DNA of 64,000 nucleotides from Syngnathus acus (Eukaryota > Chordata > Actinopteri > Syngnathiformes > Syngnathidae): the NCBI RefSeq assembly GCF_901709675.1, contig NC_051095.1:11485956-11549955 (forward strand), written 5' to 3'. Every line of letters begins with the position of its first letter. Within the stretch, counting starts at the first letter, position 1. This document shows positions 11,759 through 26,192 of the stretch, piece after piece. A program made the position numbers and the translations under genes. A model generated the notes under the pieces. It did no database searches. It was not told the DNA's origin and saw nothing but the letters and a program-made list of their open reading frames with translations.

Positions 11759-12721
11759 TTAGAGGACACACAGTAGCACGGACTTCATCAGTCTCGCCCG
11801 TCCCCTCCCATCCCCAACACCATCTCAGAAGTCCTCTGTGCTTTGATCTCTACCTGCTGAAGCAGTGCCAAGGGAGAAACAGAGGGAAAAGCAAAGACCG
11901 CACAGGTTCTCCCTCATCATCCCAGAAATATTGATCGTCTCATCACCATGGCCTTGCCGACCGTAATAAATACAAGTAGGGCGGTTGATGCGGGCTGGGA
12001 AGGGAGGCGGGGTGTTGTGCTGAATCTAAGGGAGGTTATTAGCCTCTAATGCAACACGACACTCAAGCGAGTACACCCCATTAAGAAACCCTCTCCCAAA
12101 TTCTCCACTCCGCATTCTGCCGGTCCAATTCCTGCTTATACAGAAGATCTTTCTGGTCGCCATTTGGCACATTAGAAGAGACATTGGACTGGTGACATGG
12201 GAGTAATTGGAGGAGTTATCGGCTGTGGTCAAGGGCACCTCAGCTGTGAATTGGGTCATGAACTCTTATACGTACCAATGTCAGCCAAGGCAACTGAACC
12301 TATGGCCTTTCAGTCAAGGGCCAAATTCTTGATGAAAGAATGTAAAGGGGGAAAAGTAAGATGTTATAAAATAAATTTGACAGTAAAGCTTTACTGCTGA
12401 TTTACAGTGCAGCTGGAAGTGCCCAGTTCAGATATAGCACCTATATCTGATAATCTGCTTGATTACCAAGTGAATTATATCCAAGGTCATTGTTTCCACA
12501 TTTACTGAACTTCTGAGACAACCCACATGTGCATGCAGCCAAAACGCAAAAACATCAACTGAATAAACAAAATTTCATTTTTCATTTCATTTCAACTGCA
12601 ATTTTCATTTACAGATGTTTTGTTTTTGTTTTGATTTGTGTTTTACATCCTTGTTTATGTAGAGGATTTTGTGATTTGGAGTGACACGAATGGTTTGGTA
12701 AACTTGTTAGCATGTTATTTC

Positions 12722-12835
12722 TGCTATAGTTAGCTATGTCTTGTCACCGTGGGATAGTGGGAACGTAATTTCGATCTCTTTGTGTGTCTTGGCATATGAA
12801 GAAATTGACAATAAAGCAGACTTTGACTTTGAATC
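12722..12835 (+). mobile_element. L2-type LINE 3' end
   Basis: Contains the phrase TCTTGTCACCGTGGGATAG ... CAATAAAGCAGACTTTGACTTTGA. The same 3' UTR phrase and TGACTT tail close the LINE at 55661-56152, which still has recognisable reverse-transcriptase C-terminal coding. This copy keeps only the last 110 or so bases, as is normal for 5'-truncated non-LTR retrotransposons. Confidence 0.8.
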
Positions 12836-12856
12836 GTTGTTTACGTGTCATGTGAC

Positions 12857-13076
12857 GTTAGCATACCGTACCTTCAGCCTGTTGTTGCCTATTCTTTTTT
12901 TAATTTGAATTGCCTTTCAAGATGACATGTCTGTTCTTGATGTTGGATTTTATCAAATACATTTTTCCCAAAAATGCAACTTATACTCCAGTGCGACTTT
13001 TTCTTCTTTATTATGCATTTTATGGCTGGTGCGACTTGTACTCCGGAGCGACTTGTAGTCCGGAAAATACGGTATT
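12857..13076 (-). mobile_element. Pogo-like DNA transposon fragment
   Basis: Reverse-complement relative of the element at 29628-30535. It shares the CCGTACC/TTCAGCCTGTTGTTGCC segment, the GCATTTTATGGCTGGTGCGAC segment and the terminal AAAATACGG. Only the left-end portion of the element is kept here, in opposite orientation. A small internal difference appears near 12890-12920. It lies about 20 bp from the LINE end at 12835. Confidence 0.85.
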
Positions 13077-14660
13077 TACCTTTCTTTGGACTGTTCAGCG
13101 ACACAAGGGCGGTCAGAGAATGGCAATATAAGAAAGACAGAAAGGTGTACTGGAGGTTGAAGTGTACTCCAATTAAAATAATAACATTCCACCTCATCCA
13201 TTTTCCACTCATAAAAGAATGTTTTCCAAGTAATGATTGACCAACATCATAGAACAGATGTTAGAACCTCAGCGGTTCCACAGAGCAGTCAAACCACCTC
13301 CACACAGGACGCGTCAACTTTTCATACCTGTATAAATCCCCACAAATACAATGTTTTTTCTAAACTTGAGGTTCAACATAGACTTCTGTAAATTGCAGCA
13401 AAGTGAAAGTACACCTACGCCTCCACAACCCTTGGAGAAAAGCTATAATAGACACAGGACAAAAGGAGTTGTAGGTGAATACAGTTTGAAAGTCTCCCAA
13501 CTCTGTTGTTATAAAAGCTAGTCTCAAATAAAGACCTCCACATTAGTCCTGGGGAACATCTAACTTGAAATGAAGTGAACCAATGTGACCTGAGAGTGTG
13601 TAATCACTGATTACAAACGCTTCTAGTAAGAACCGAGGCTGGATGTGCCATTACACAAATGACAAGAGACAGAAGGACAGGAACCAGAGGAATCAGAATG
13701 CTACCTCTGTTGAACTCATTAAAATGTGAGAGGCAACAGCAAAAACTTAATTTAGCATCTCGCCTTGCAATGTGCGCCACTGAGAGAAAGCCTGAGAGCC
13801 AGGGCACCGCTTTGAGAGCTGCTTCAATCATGAAGGGATTGCTCTCTGGCCTCCCTGTGTCGATATTAAAGAGAATACATATCTATAAATTATTTGCTAA
13901 CACGTGTTTCATTCAAATAAGCCGACATGGATGTTAAAACAGCAAAATCAATAATGTTAGTACGCATGCACTGAAGCATTCTTCTTACTGGCACACTGGA
14001 CTGATTAACAACAACACACCGTTTCAAATCAAGGACACAGACCGGCATGTAGCGGAATAACATCAGAGTGTCAAAACCAAACCGCGGCTTCAGTGAGCTC
14101 CCGCTGGGCAGCAGGGACGCTACACCAGCAGGGGTGGGGGCACACAAGTCCTCGCCTTCACTATTTTTCTTCTCGAGTCATGGAAACTCGGCAGTCATTA
14201 TATCTAAAAAAGATTTGGCACGAAATCAAGGACGGAGATGCGGCACATTCTGACTGCTAATCATCACAGTGAAACTGGCTTGGTTGTGAAGAAGAACTAT
14301 AAAGGACGTGATCAGGTTGTGGCAGCCAAGGTTGAGCTGTCCAGAGTGCCCCAAATGTACGAGAGCCAAACCCTGATCAGGTTGAGCTGTATTGGAAGTG
14401 GACAGTTGGTTGGATGGATGAACAGCGACACGGATGGATTTCACTGATCCTAGTGGGACAAATAAAGACAGATACGAGGCACTGAGATGAACACCATGGC
14501 TGCTCAGCGAATAAATAATGGCCATACTGCTAGGTGCTGACGGTGCTTGAAACAACTGTTAGCTCCCCTGGACTCAATGATTTGGACAGATGTGATCAAG
14601 AAATTTCAAGCAGACTCTAGGCTGTATAACATCTATATTTCTCTTGAGTGACCGTCTCCA

Positions 14661-14662
<2 letters not shown>

Positions 14663-14717
<55 letters not shown>
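14663..14717. repeat. (GT)n microsatellite
   Basis: Pure TG/GT run of about 55 bp. Confidence 0.98.
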
Positions 14718-17700
14718 CAGACACAATTTATGAAGTATTATGCTATAAGGAATACTGACAGAGAATGAGTATTTACCAAAGCTACAAGACTCAATTAGAA
14801 GGAAAACAACCGGGGTGTTTAAAAAAAAGACAAATACATTTCCAACAGTTCATCATTGCAACTCCTATTGATCCATTGCAGAGTACAACATTGATGGGGG
14901 AAAAAAACTGAAAGTAGATTATCATTCAAGCAGCCCACAGGGATTCTTAGAGGAACCACAGGATTAAGTATTAGGTGCGTCTATAGTCGAGCCCTATGTA
15001 AACACATTAAGGCTTAACACGTTGCATAGTCATTATCGAAGCTCCCACAGATGCCATCTGCAGGATGGGATCCATTCTCCTGATGAATTGTTTACAGTGC
15101 TATTTCTAGCCTCCTGCTAACACAGCTGCAGTTAAAGAATGACCATATGATGAGTAGTTTAGTCAAAAATGACCCAGTCAATGACAATAACAAATGCACA
15201 GCTAGAGTACTAACACTATGGTGGCTGCACCGATGTGGTAGTCGGCATGAAGGTGTAAAGGTCACATTGTGGCGGGGGGTGTCATGTGACACCCAAAGGC
15301 CATTTGGCTAAATATTGTACAATTGAAATACTCAAAACACAAGTTGATAAATGTCAATCAAAAAATCAGTGAGGCCCAAAATTTAGACAGAAAACTGTTT
15401 CAGCATTGGTTCAGAATAGATGTGCATGTACAAGAGTTGTGGTGAGTGCACAACATAACAACTTTCGAAAAATGTGGTCATTCCAACATTTTGATTGAGT
15501 GTAATATCTGCACAAGATAAATTGCTACAGTGCAATTATGCCCTGGTCTCCAGAGCATTAGTCCTAATGACTTAAGGGATCTCCTGTCTATTTAATCCAG
15601 AACCATCATGAGGTCAAAATTTTAATTTCCCTAATAATTTGCTTTATGACTGGTAGATGCAAAACAAATAGTTTTCCCATCAGCCTGCACGAGTGCTAAT
15701 TCACTAATTTGTTGTGCAGGCTGAATATTATATCGACTAAAAACAAATACAGAAAGCAAATTTCAGATGAATATACTGCACGGAAATTTTGTAGTACAGT
15801 ATAATATTGTGGAAATGTGTTTGTACTGAAGCAAATTGTGACATTCCAAGGCTCAGCGATTCTTACAATCAGTCACAAATTGATGCCGTGGCACCTCGAG
15901 AAATGGACACTTTCTGGCCACCAGTTTAACCTCAAGTCAAATAGTCTTTGTTTTTTAACCATAGTGGTTTTTATGCCTTTGTCAGAGTGCATGAGCATTT
16001 CTTACGGAACTCATTGGCTGCCGAAGTGTCTGGGTCAGCTCCAAGTTGATAATTTGACCTAAATTCGGTTCTACTATGTAATGGTGCTGGGAGTTAGGTT
16101 CATATCTCTGTTTGGTGGTGACAGTTTTCTGTTCAGTAGACTGTTATGGAAATCAATTATGTCTTGTATAGTGAGGTTGAAAGTGAAAGACTGAGGCGGG
16201 CTGACATTTGGCACACCAGTGTAGCAGTCTGAGGTAGAAAGTAGGTTGCAAGTGAGGAGACATTATTAGTTCCATCATGCGTTTCATTTGACAAAGAAAG
16301 TTATCCTTAACAAATGGTCAAAACAAATAGCTATTCAATGTCACTAAATGCAGTGAAATTGTTCATAAAAGGCACCCAAAATGCCAAAAAAAAAAAATAG
16401 CTCTTAAAGATCCGACCATTTAATTGGGGCATAAAAAATATATTTTTACAACCACATTTTATGTCAACATATGGTGATGTATTAACATGAAGCTACGCAA
16501 AATACATTGACACAATATTTTCCCGTTTTATTCTTTTCGAGGGCGAGTCATGATTCTGGTTTTATCCCAAGTGCCAAACTGAAAAAACACAGTGCATAGC
16601 GGCATAATGTACTGTACAGAGCATACAAAAAAACCAAGTCCTGTTCCAGGCCTACAGTGTATAAAATATGCACTTAATAGCGGAAAGCGGTTTGAAATTG
16701 AGTGTGTTTATTTATTGTGTTTTCAAATGAGCTACATCTCCAATGCTTTTATAATCACGCAAGTGTTGGCTAATTCAAATTGTCAATAAATGCTGTGCCA
16801 ATTTTCTGCTTTTTACAGTCATTCATCTAATCATCCTATATTATGAAAAGGGGTCATAGCAGTCATGGAGCGAGAATAAATAAAGCAAAAGAGAATTGTG
16901 TAGATATGTCACGCTGCTCTTCACTGCTGTGAGGACAGTAACATGGAAGCCTGACATCAATTTCTTGCGAACAGCAGAAAGAGCATGGATTTTTATTTTT
17001 TCTTCTGGGATTCATAGCTAATAAAAAATCCTGCAAGTGTATGGAGTAGTAACGGCACATCTCTACACATGAAGAGCAAATCAATGTTTATGACAGCCAC
17101 TTGCTGTGTATTACCTATGCTGCACTCTTTGCTCGCAAACCCATTTGTACTGATAGTTGCTGCCTGCAAAAGAGACCTCACTTAAAATCACATTGATCGA
17201 TTATCGAGCAAGATTAATGAGGTTATCATCTGGTATAAAGTTGAAACCTTTCACTCTAAGTAATGCTTAGCACTATGTGGAGCACAGAGCATTGATTGGA
17301 TATCGCTGTGCATCGACTGTGTTATAGGTGGGACGCCATTTTCTTGAAGCTGTATTAACACTTCACAAACACACGGAGCTGAACTAGGAGGTTTGCTGCA
17401 AGTTAATTGAGGTCAGAAGTTGATCACGCCCAATGACAGTCTCACGTTCATTGGCAATGCATTATATGACATCAGCCCGTGTGGCTGCTATTGAAGTATG
17501 TGTTAAAGACTGATCAGTTGTCCTTCGCCTCAATGAACATCTACAGAGTTAATATCATTCGTCAGTGATGGTCATTTAATGTGAAATAGAAAAAAATAGC
17601 AGAGAGTAAATTTAAATAGAATCATATGAATCATGTTATCTGCAGTAATGTTGATAAATAAGGGCAGGTTCCCTACAAGGAAGAGCGTATATTGTACATA

Positions 17701-20659
17701 GTACAATACCCTCACATACAAAACCATTATTTTCAGAGCCCAGAATACAAACACATTATGGTAATAAACCATAGAAACCTTTGAAGAGCTGATCATCCTG
17801 AACACTTACTGTACATGATTTCAAAAATCCACTGAAGCTCCACACTGAGTGCGTGCAAGTCACTGCTTTTTCCCCACTGCATTTTGAATCATGTTTTTTT
17901 TTTTTATGTTGGGGTTAAAATTGAGATGAGTTTTCCACCAGAATGTGAAAGAAAATCTGTCGAGCTATGCTATGAAATGTAATACCCTCCTAAATGACTC
18001 TGAAGCGAGGTAATGTATGGTGCCAAAATAAGCCAAATACAGTAGTTTGTTCTCGGTCAGAAGCCTGTGGTTCTTGAACACCCTGCTAAATGAATTCAGA
18101 GATCTGTTTGTAAATGGTCATACATAATAGATAGTTGCATAAAAGATAATTGCAGAAAACGTGCGGAGACTTACAACGATGTACTACTCACTTCTGGAGG
18201 GATGAACTGTACTGTTTGCCAGTTTTCCAGACTTTTCTTGACTTAAAGTCCTCGAATGACTCAGCCGTAAAACCAACTCAGTGACTCATGACATCCCCAA
18301 CTATACAATAACTTGAGCACCTTCATCCACATCAGCGGTCATCCGGTACGATTGTGACATGCGTGTAGATAGGTAGGAATAAATCTCCCTTTTGGACAGT
18401 CTGTGGGCTGCTTTAGAGCACCTGATTTTCGGCGAGTCGCCTGAGTGCAGATACGTCAGGCAGGGAAAGGCAAAATAGTGAAGAAGGGGGAATGTTTTAC
18501 AGAAGTCAGCCTTGACAGCCAGTGTGCAAACAGTGGCAAACTATGGCTACTTTAGAGCGCCTCGTTGTCTCGGCCTGGAAAAACCCTGCAACAACCCGGT
18601 GGTATGTAGTCCAACCATCAGACGTTGGAAATGTAATTGTAAGAAAAATTAAAGCTGATGTAGCTTCCATTTTTTCCAGGTCATACTACTGTCATTTGAT
18701 TGAAAGCTAGTGACTATTGTTGATTTGCGATTTGATTTTGTACTTAAAAAATGTGTACAGTAAATATTAATTGTTAGATGTCAAATTTCAAAAGCGGTTT
18801 TCATAGGTTAGTTAACTATGGGTAATACAAAGTGGGTCAGAAAAGTTCCAGGACTAGTTATACAAAATACTAAACTCACCATCATGCACCTGGTTTTCAA
18901 ACACAGTATATTTGGAAATAAGGATTTCCTCAGTTTTCAGAATAAGTTTCTAAAACATTGGTCTTGACTTCCAGCGAAGGAATTAATTACAATAATTAAT
19001 CGGATGGATTCTGTACATTTTTGCCTTTCTTTTCAATGCACTCGGCACCGTTTCAGCCGTTATAACTAACCCATGCAGAGTAACAGTTCACATATTAAGT
19101 GATGGGTCGATGAAAACATTAAAGCACAACAGATATTCATGTTTCCTTTCAAATACCACAACCAATTGGCTTCCAAGCGAAGCAGCCACAGATGCCAAAC
19201 AGCACAGGAACAGGAAAGCGCTTTTGTCATGCAAAAGGGTTGCTAGTCGCACAGAAGTGAGGGCTGCCAAAGTGTATTGTTGTGTGACAAGCTGGATTTC
19301 TTAATTCGTGGCTTCAAAGACACACATGAGTGCAATTCAGGCAGGAAAACAAACCTGCAGCAACCATATTTCTGTTACCCAAAAATGGGTAAAGCGGCTT
19401 AATTATGAACGGTGCAGCAGGCCTATTTACACAGGAAGGTTGATGTGGCCTAATGACAACAGATTAAATGAGGTCTGCCCACTGCACATGATGTCTGGAC
19501 TTTATGGGAGCGTAATTAAGTTCTGAACCAACAATGATGTGCTTTTAACTAAAGGTCAGCAGCAATTCAAGCTACACTTGATGACTACGTGGACCGCGAC
19601 ACAAAAACAGAGCCTGTCGTTCTGTGAAGGGGACCGTCAACACTGGCGAGAAACAATGGCCACACAAACACTTGCTGCACCGTATGACCTCTATCAGCCA
19701 TTGAAGAGGTACTTAGGAGCTGAATAGAAGAAAATATATGCCATACACTGTTTCCCTTAACGCCGGCAGCTGTGTCTGAGATTTGATTTGTGATTTGAAT
19801 CTCAACACCCTCTCTTAGGAGCAAACTCAAAGCAGCATCCAGGTGGCTTTGGAAGAGACGCAGAGGGATTAGTGAGGTGATATCAGTCACCATAGTTGAC
19901 TCGCCTCTCTTACCCAGCACAATCACAATACTTCTCTGTGTTCCATTCATAAAACCGCGCTGAATCTGAAGCCAGGTGATGGGGAAGCTTATGAAAGCAT
20001 GCTCCTGTAATTTTTCATACATATGGCCTTTGAACACTTTTGTCCATTTTAACGTTTCAAATACTATGTTCATGAGCAACAGACCAGAGCTTGTGAAAAT
20101 GTACATCTGTGTCTCATGCTAATCTATTGTCTACAGTTTGTGTTTCTAGGAAATGTTACTGGAAAAATAGTGATGTAAAATTTACCAGCAAGTAATGATA
20201 TACCATATGCCATATTCTAAGTTATTTAGGAATAACTACCTCACTGCTTCCCACCAAAGTGCTATTGTTTTCCACAAATAGGCTTTTGATTGGTTAAAAA
20301 TATGTCCACTCTATGGCTTTTTGTGCCTGTTGCCCAAAATCTTTACTTTCATCCGGTGCTATTGTTCAGATCACTTCAATCATTTCCGTTGTGACGGTTC
20401 CCAAAATGGCCACCCTGAATTGTTACACTTTCTAGTACACATGCAAAAGCATGCTTTCCTGTTTCCAGAAAGCGTCAGAAGATGATACATTTCATTGCGT
20501 CACATTTATTTAGGTTCTTCAATTCATTGGAGACTTAAAGGCTGTCTCACATTTTTCATCGCAGATGCAGTGATTGTGGAAAGCCTGATCAAATCAGAGC
20601 CTGATCTTAATTTGAGCTCCAACCTGAACTTTGCCACTTGGTGGTAAAGTGTCTAACTT

Positions 20660-20730
20660 CAGATGGGATAGGCTGAGGTAAACCCAAACAGGATAAACTG
20701 CGTAGAAAATTAATGAATAGATAATTGTCT
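20660..20730 (+). mobile_element. Decayed SINE tail (low confidence)
   Basis: GGGATAGGCTGAGG ... CAGGATAAACTGCGTAGAAAATTAATGAATAG resembles the 3' end shared by the tRNA-derived SINEs at 59682-59975 and 35419-35738 (GGGATAGGCTCCAG ... ACAAGCGGTA ... GAAAATGGATGG). It is strongly diverged. Confidence 0.4.
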
Positions 20731-23700
20731 CTATATATATATATGCCACCTGTTGCTTTGACCTATACTAGCATGCAAATCCATTTTGTTTGTGTATGGA
20801 GGGGGGAATGGGGGTGGGTTCATTTTCAAAAGCAGCCATATACAAAAGGCTGTAGCTTTATACCGCTTCACAATCAGATTGTGGATATTATTATTAGTCA
20901 TGCCAGAGAATCCAGATGAGCTCTTGTGGATATCTTAAATGACACTGCCCTTTTGCAGAAGGCAGGGAGCAAACAGACGCCACTAGAGCTTTCTTGCTAA
21001 TATATAAAATAAAGTAGGGTAGTCACAGACATGCCATAATATCCCCTATGGAGGACGGACCACTGTCACATCACAACAGTCCTTCCGGCTTTCATTGCCA
21101 AATATGTCTACTCTCAATTTACTATTTCTAATCCTATCTGAAAGCCTATCTTGAATGTCAGGCTTCTTCCTAAATTGGCTTGTGTTCTTTGTGATTGATT
21201 AAAGTACTATAACCTAGCTTTATCAGAGCGCCCTGAACTCTGTCTTGTTGCCAAATCTATTAGGTAATGCATCCTTTGTTACCGTGCAGCTTGGTGTTTT
21301 CTCTCCCTCGATTTGACGAAACACTCTCGTTCATTTACAACAGCAGCCGTACCTACCTTCATCCCAAAAAGTGGTGCGGGCTTCAGCTCAGAACAGTATA
21401 TGATAAATGTGGGATCCTAATTCAATAGAGCGTTATTCAATTGAATTGGCGTAAACGTATCACCAGTCCAGCTGTGGAGAGAGATGCTTCAACCAAATTT
21501 CACATGGCCTATTCCTCTTGTTTTATTCTCTTGACTGACAGCATTCACACACAGGGGTACTAAATACTTCCATGTTCCCTGACAATGGCATCGTAATTCA
21601 TCTGTTATCAGGCCGTAATATTCCCTATGCCATTGCACAAAGAGGAGAGGTTGCCCTAACATTACTGCTGACGCCAGAGTCCTAGACGCTGCACTTAGAG
21701 TGTCTCCGGCAGAACATTATTCAAGCGCACCCTCGACAAAATCCATGAGACAAGAGTAGGCCACTGTGCGAGTAAGCACGCATCCTTTTACTGGCCTGAG
21801 AGATCTCAAGGTCATATGGTCATTCGTACCAACACTCACCACTTTCTAAAATCCATGAACTCTTGCCGTCTAACGTAAAGAGGCAATTTTCATCGGCAGC
21901 TCTTAATGGTGGCTGACCTCCTTTCACTGAGGAATTGAATGCAGCACAAACATCCTGCATACGGAGCTTTAAGGATGAATTAAAATCCCATCTCTCTACT
22001 TTAAAGCCAGTATAAGACAACGCTAATGACTGAATGCTGAGAAGTAGGCCATGCCCAAAACACTCCAGGCAAATCTAGCCTCAGGTTGTGTGCACTTCCT
22101 CAAAAACTGCACACGCAGATCTAGGATTGTATTCCTCCTCCTAATCTTCAACCCAGAACATACTGTACCATATACAGGGCAATATGTTCTGTTGGTGCAC
22201 AGATGCTTTGACCGTGTGCGTGTTTCTTGGACATAGGCCACACTGAAAAGAGGGGAATGAAGTACAATACTTTTATAACCACTTAATTCTGTAGGGTTTT
22301 TTTTTTTTTTTTACAAGACACACAACTGATTTTGTGTATAAATGAAAATTATTAACTGACATTTACCGTAATAACAAGACTGAGAACCAGATTAAAGCTA
22401 CAAAACCCTCACATCTACAACTTTCAAATATTAGAAATTAAATGAATCAAGGCGGAAAATGTGTGTTGAGGAAAATCAAATGACTCGTTCGTTTGGAGGA
22501 CTGCCGGGTATGTTTTAGGTAGAGCGTTTTTCATTAAAAAAATGAAGGAAAAATAATGTTTTCCTCCAACATCTGTGAGTTAACCAGCTTGAACGAAAAG
22601 TCACATCGGATCACATCCAGTTTCAACATTCCAACTTAAGGGCATATTATTTATTCATTCATATGTTGACATCCAAACTGTGCCCTAAATGCTGGCACTT
22701 TGAAAACTATGTTTCGGAACCCAAGCTGTGCATATACAGATACAAGAGCGAGTTTGGCGCTTGGAGAGGAAAGAGGGGGCTTTTTACCAGGCATGAATGC
22801 AGAAGAGATTAAACAACGAGGCCATTGTCGTTTTGTTACTGAAGAGCCCCAGAGCTTGTGCAAAGCAGCAACCACAACAATAAAAGTGCCTACATGTTGG
22901 CTGTAAAATATAATGTGGCTACAAGGCTTCCCCTTAATTTTCATTGACACTAAACACAAAGCCCTTAGAGCCAGAATCATGTTCCTTATTATAAATACTT
23001 ATTTCTGAGGTAAACAGAGAGACAGGCTGTTTAAAACCAAATCGTGGCATGTGCAAGTCTTTTAAGAGGTTGCCTCATGAACATGTTCTTGCTTCATCAG
23101 TTGACGTCGGTGAGCACGTACTTAAAGAATACAGTATACAATTAATCTTTTTTATTCAGTCGTTTCATAATGTTATAGATTGTCACTTGAAGGAGAAGAA
23201 ACATATTTACAATTATAGTCAATGCTCTTTTATTAAAGTAATTGTTATGACTGTAATCACCATACTTCAGAGTGAGGCTGCGACAGCAAATTACAATGTC
23301 TGGCCCTTAGTATGCAAACAAAAGAACCTCCTATTTGCCAGATGCAAATATTCTAAAGATTTCTAGTAGAGCAGAGCTACTGTGCTGGATTAAGTTCTTC
23401 AGGTCTAATGATTAGCGGGGGCCTGTTTTTATTTGTTTTCAAAAAGGCATTTTACTCTTGATAGAATAACAAATGGCTTGCGTCTCCGGAGGCATCGCAT
23501 GCTCATCAAAAGACCGGGCTTTGTCCACCGATCTATAAACCAGTACCGCCACTTACCATGAAATACGTGCTGGATTACTTCAGAGATAGAGCAAAATCAA
23601 TGAGGAACAATGTCTCCCAATTTAAAGCGTGATCATGGTGCATTATGTTATACATCATAAGCCTGTGGTGGACAAGTATGAGCTATTGCAGGGCTGCTCA

Positions 23701-26192
23701 TGTTTTAGGATGAGCTTGGAATTCCTTGGTGGGATTCTTGCTTTTCTTATCAATAACTCTGTCAGAGGCTGCCAGAAGATTTGGTAGCTGTGGATGCGCA
23801 CAGCTATAAATCTGGGCCAAGGGTTGTGTGGGATGCTCAGATAAATGGGTTGGCCGTTGTTTCATTGCAACACTGTTTGTCTTTACTTTTCTCTTCTACT
23901 AGGGATTTAGAACACTACTGTCCTTGGTCGTCTCTCTGCAACAGCGGTTCTGAATTGGGTTGGAGTCAGCCCTGTCGCCCCAAGATTACACGAATATCCT
24001 CCATTCAGACATTCACCACTGTGCATGCTCTACTCTTTTGTTTGCTTTTTATCTCTAGCGGGATTTAGTTCGGCGTGGGTATGGGTGTGTGTCTTGGATT
24101 AAAAGGGAAACTGAGGATCCAGAATCAACCCCAGTTGACGAGTTCACACGGTGCACAACATTGAGTTGAAGTTCTCTGTTCAGGATGTTTCAATTTGACT
24201 AGAGACTTTTAAATATGATGCAGCTTTTTATCATGGGTGTGCAGCAAAGCATCAATGTGAAGGAAGAGTGGGCCTCAGAGGTACAAAACACAATTATCCC
24301 TGTGGAAATATGTCACATTTCCAGCGCCTTTTGTGATAAGGTTCCCTTAGACGAGTCTCCGAGCAGCGCCTTTCAAAACATACTGTGGAACAAAGACGAC
24401 GATATGCCTTATTAGGTCACTTCTGGATTGCTTTTACACACTGATCAGGGATCTGCCTGGTAAATCACATGGGTATCATTAGAATCAACCCGGAGGTGAA
24501 TGAAGAGTGTGAATGCAATTTAATGTTAATGACTTGGCTTCCGGTGTTTTTAAGAAAGTAGTCGTGTTCGGTTGCTTTGGTCTCAAAGAAGAATAAAGTG
24601 TCTCAAAATGTCTGAGATAGTCATATTAAGCATGCAAGCTTAATGTCATCTTAATAAACATCCCATTAGTTTACGTATTGCTGGGCGCCAGGCAACCGAG
24701 ATGCTCCAACAGTAATTGTCACTGTTTGCTTTAGAGTTGAGAGTTGGATAGAGTTTGAAATGTGTGCGTGGCAGGTTTAGACTGGAGTGATTAAAGAGAA
24801 TAAAACATTAGAATGCCTGCAAATTCAGGACTGTCAGAAATCGTTGAATCATTTAGTGTGTTCCAATATGGCGACGAGATCGGGCTCAATCAAAATCCCC
24901 ACAAGTAGAAAACTCGGGCATAGTGTTCCTTTTGTATCTGCTGCTTGCTCGTTGTACTCACTATGCAGCAAAGCTAAAGCTGTCCTTAGAATGAATAAAA
25001 CAAACTGGCAATATTTTGTTTGGTTTGTCTTTTTCCCCCAGTGAAGAGCTGACTTGTCAGGAAGGCAAAGCTTTTTCCAACCTAATCACTTTCCTCTTGT
25101 TTTGTTTCAAACTGATCTCTTTTTGTACCCACTCTCGATCCTCTCTGATCCGCTCTCCATTCCTGCCACTCTCGCAGAACCATTTCTATCCCAACCGTAT
25201 CATTTTGCTCTTCAGGTTCAGGACTGAGCTGTCTACCACCATTATGTCATTCGACACCTGTACTTATGGGAGCAGCTCAAACTCATAGAGGGCCCAAAAG
25301 CCCCTGAAAGAGCTAAACCCCTCGAGTTGATATTGCCAAATTCACCTTCAGGTTGTAATCCCTCAAGAGACACAACAGGTTTGACAAGGCTCAAGGTGAG
25401 TAAATGTCACGTGTTTTAGACTACGCTCGTACACACTGATGGCCTTCTGCATATACGATTACAGATTTTGTAGCACATCTTGTGGCCAGTGTTTGCAAAA
25501 CCACTTAAATCTGGCCAGAGGATCAGTTAAGTGCTTCGAAGATCCCTTCAGTCTTACAAGTTCGCCCACCCTGCCCAAACTCTTCAAAAAGTGAACTTTC
25601 CCAAGCCGCCAACTGCCAGGCTGTACTTTTACTCAAACCATTGTCATCGTGACCTACAGCCACCAATTCATCAGAGCTGCCATCTAGGGGGACTAAGCCA
25701 CCAGGCTATTTCTGTAATGACCCAGATTTCCAGGTGAATTGGGATCTGTATCAATGTAATGAGCCGCAGCCAAGAGAACATATTAGGTCAAATAAACTCT
25801 ATTCCGTGAGGATTTTTGCACTTAATTTGCTCTGTGGCAGAATAGTTAAAACCACAAGCCAAAGAAAATGCAATTGAGAATCGATGTTTTAGCAATCCAT
25901 TGAGGATGTAACTCTTTTATCATTCAAAGAATAAGTATTTTTTCTAGAACCCGTATTACATGGTGTGTAGCAGAGTATAGTACATTTATAATTGTGAAGC
26001 AGGAGGTGGAAGTAGACAGATTGGCTCTAGGCTTGATAGAGGAATGTAACGATTCTCAGAAGCTATCAGAAAGCTATCATCAAGACTGCAGGGATATAAA
26101 TAGAATGCTGTGAGGAGGAGGCGGTCTACATTGTAAGCACTGGAATGAACCGATCCCAAAGCAGGTATACTGTTAAGGTTCAGAGTTTACAG

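Larger units (their letters stand above)
8233..12720 (-). other. Presumed nlgn3 intron 1, coding-exon end
   Basis: Non-coding by inspection. It contains an ATA microsatellite (9854-9895), a GT microsatellite (11725-11758) and a possible decayed coding fragment on the minus strand (10258-10498). The open frames at 8438-8821 and 8922-9338 show no recognisable domain, splice partner or compositional signal. Confidence 0.5.
13080..26184. other. Presumed nlgn3 intron 1, central part; no gene seen
   Basis: About 13 kb of AT-rich non-coding DNA. It holds a GT microsatellite at 14663-14717, poly-T runs near 17890 and 22300, and a very decayed SINE-like tail near 20660-20730. The longest open frame (19585-20106, minus, about 173 codons) has no domain I recognise and no good splice context. 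Conserved non-coding elements cannot be judged without alignment. Confidence 0.5.

Noticed and set aside
12560-12600. TTTCATTTCATTTC run as a LINE tail
   Set aside because: Simple low-complexity sequence with no upstream element recognisable.
14400-14476. Possible LINE tail near GATCCTAGTGGGACAAATAAAGACAGATACG
   Set aside because: Too short and no matching phrase elsewhere in the window to support it.
19585-20106. 173-codon minus-strand open frame
   Set aside because: Long for non-coding DNA, but no domain, no convincing start, no splice partners and no homology that I recognise; probably chance.
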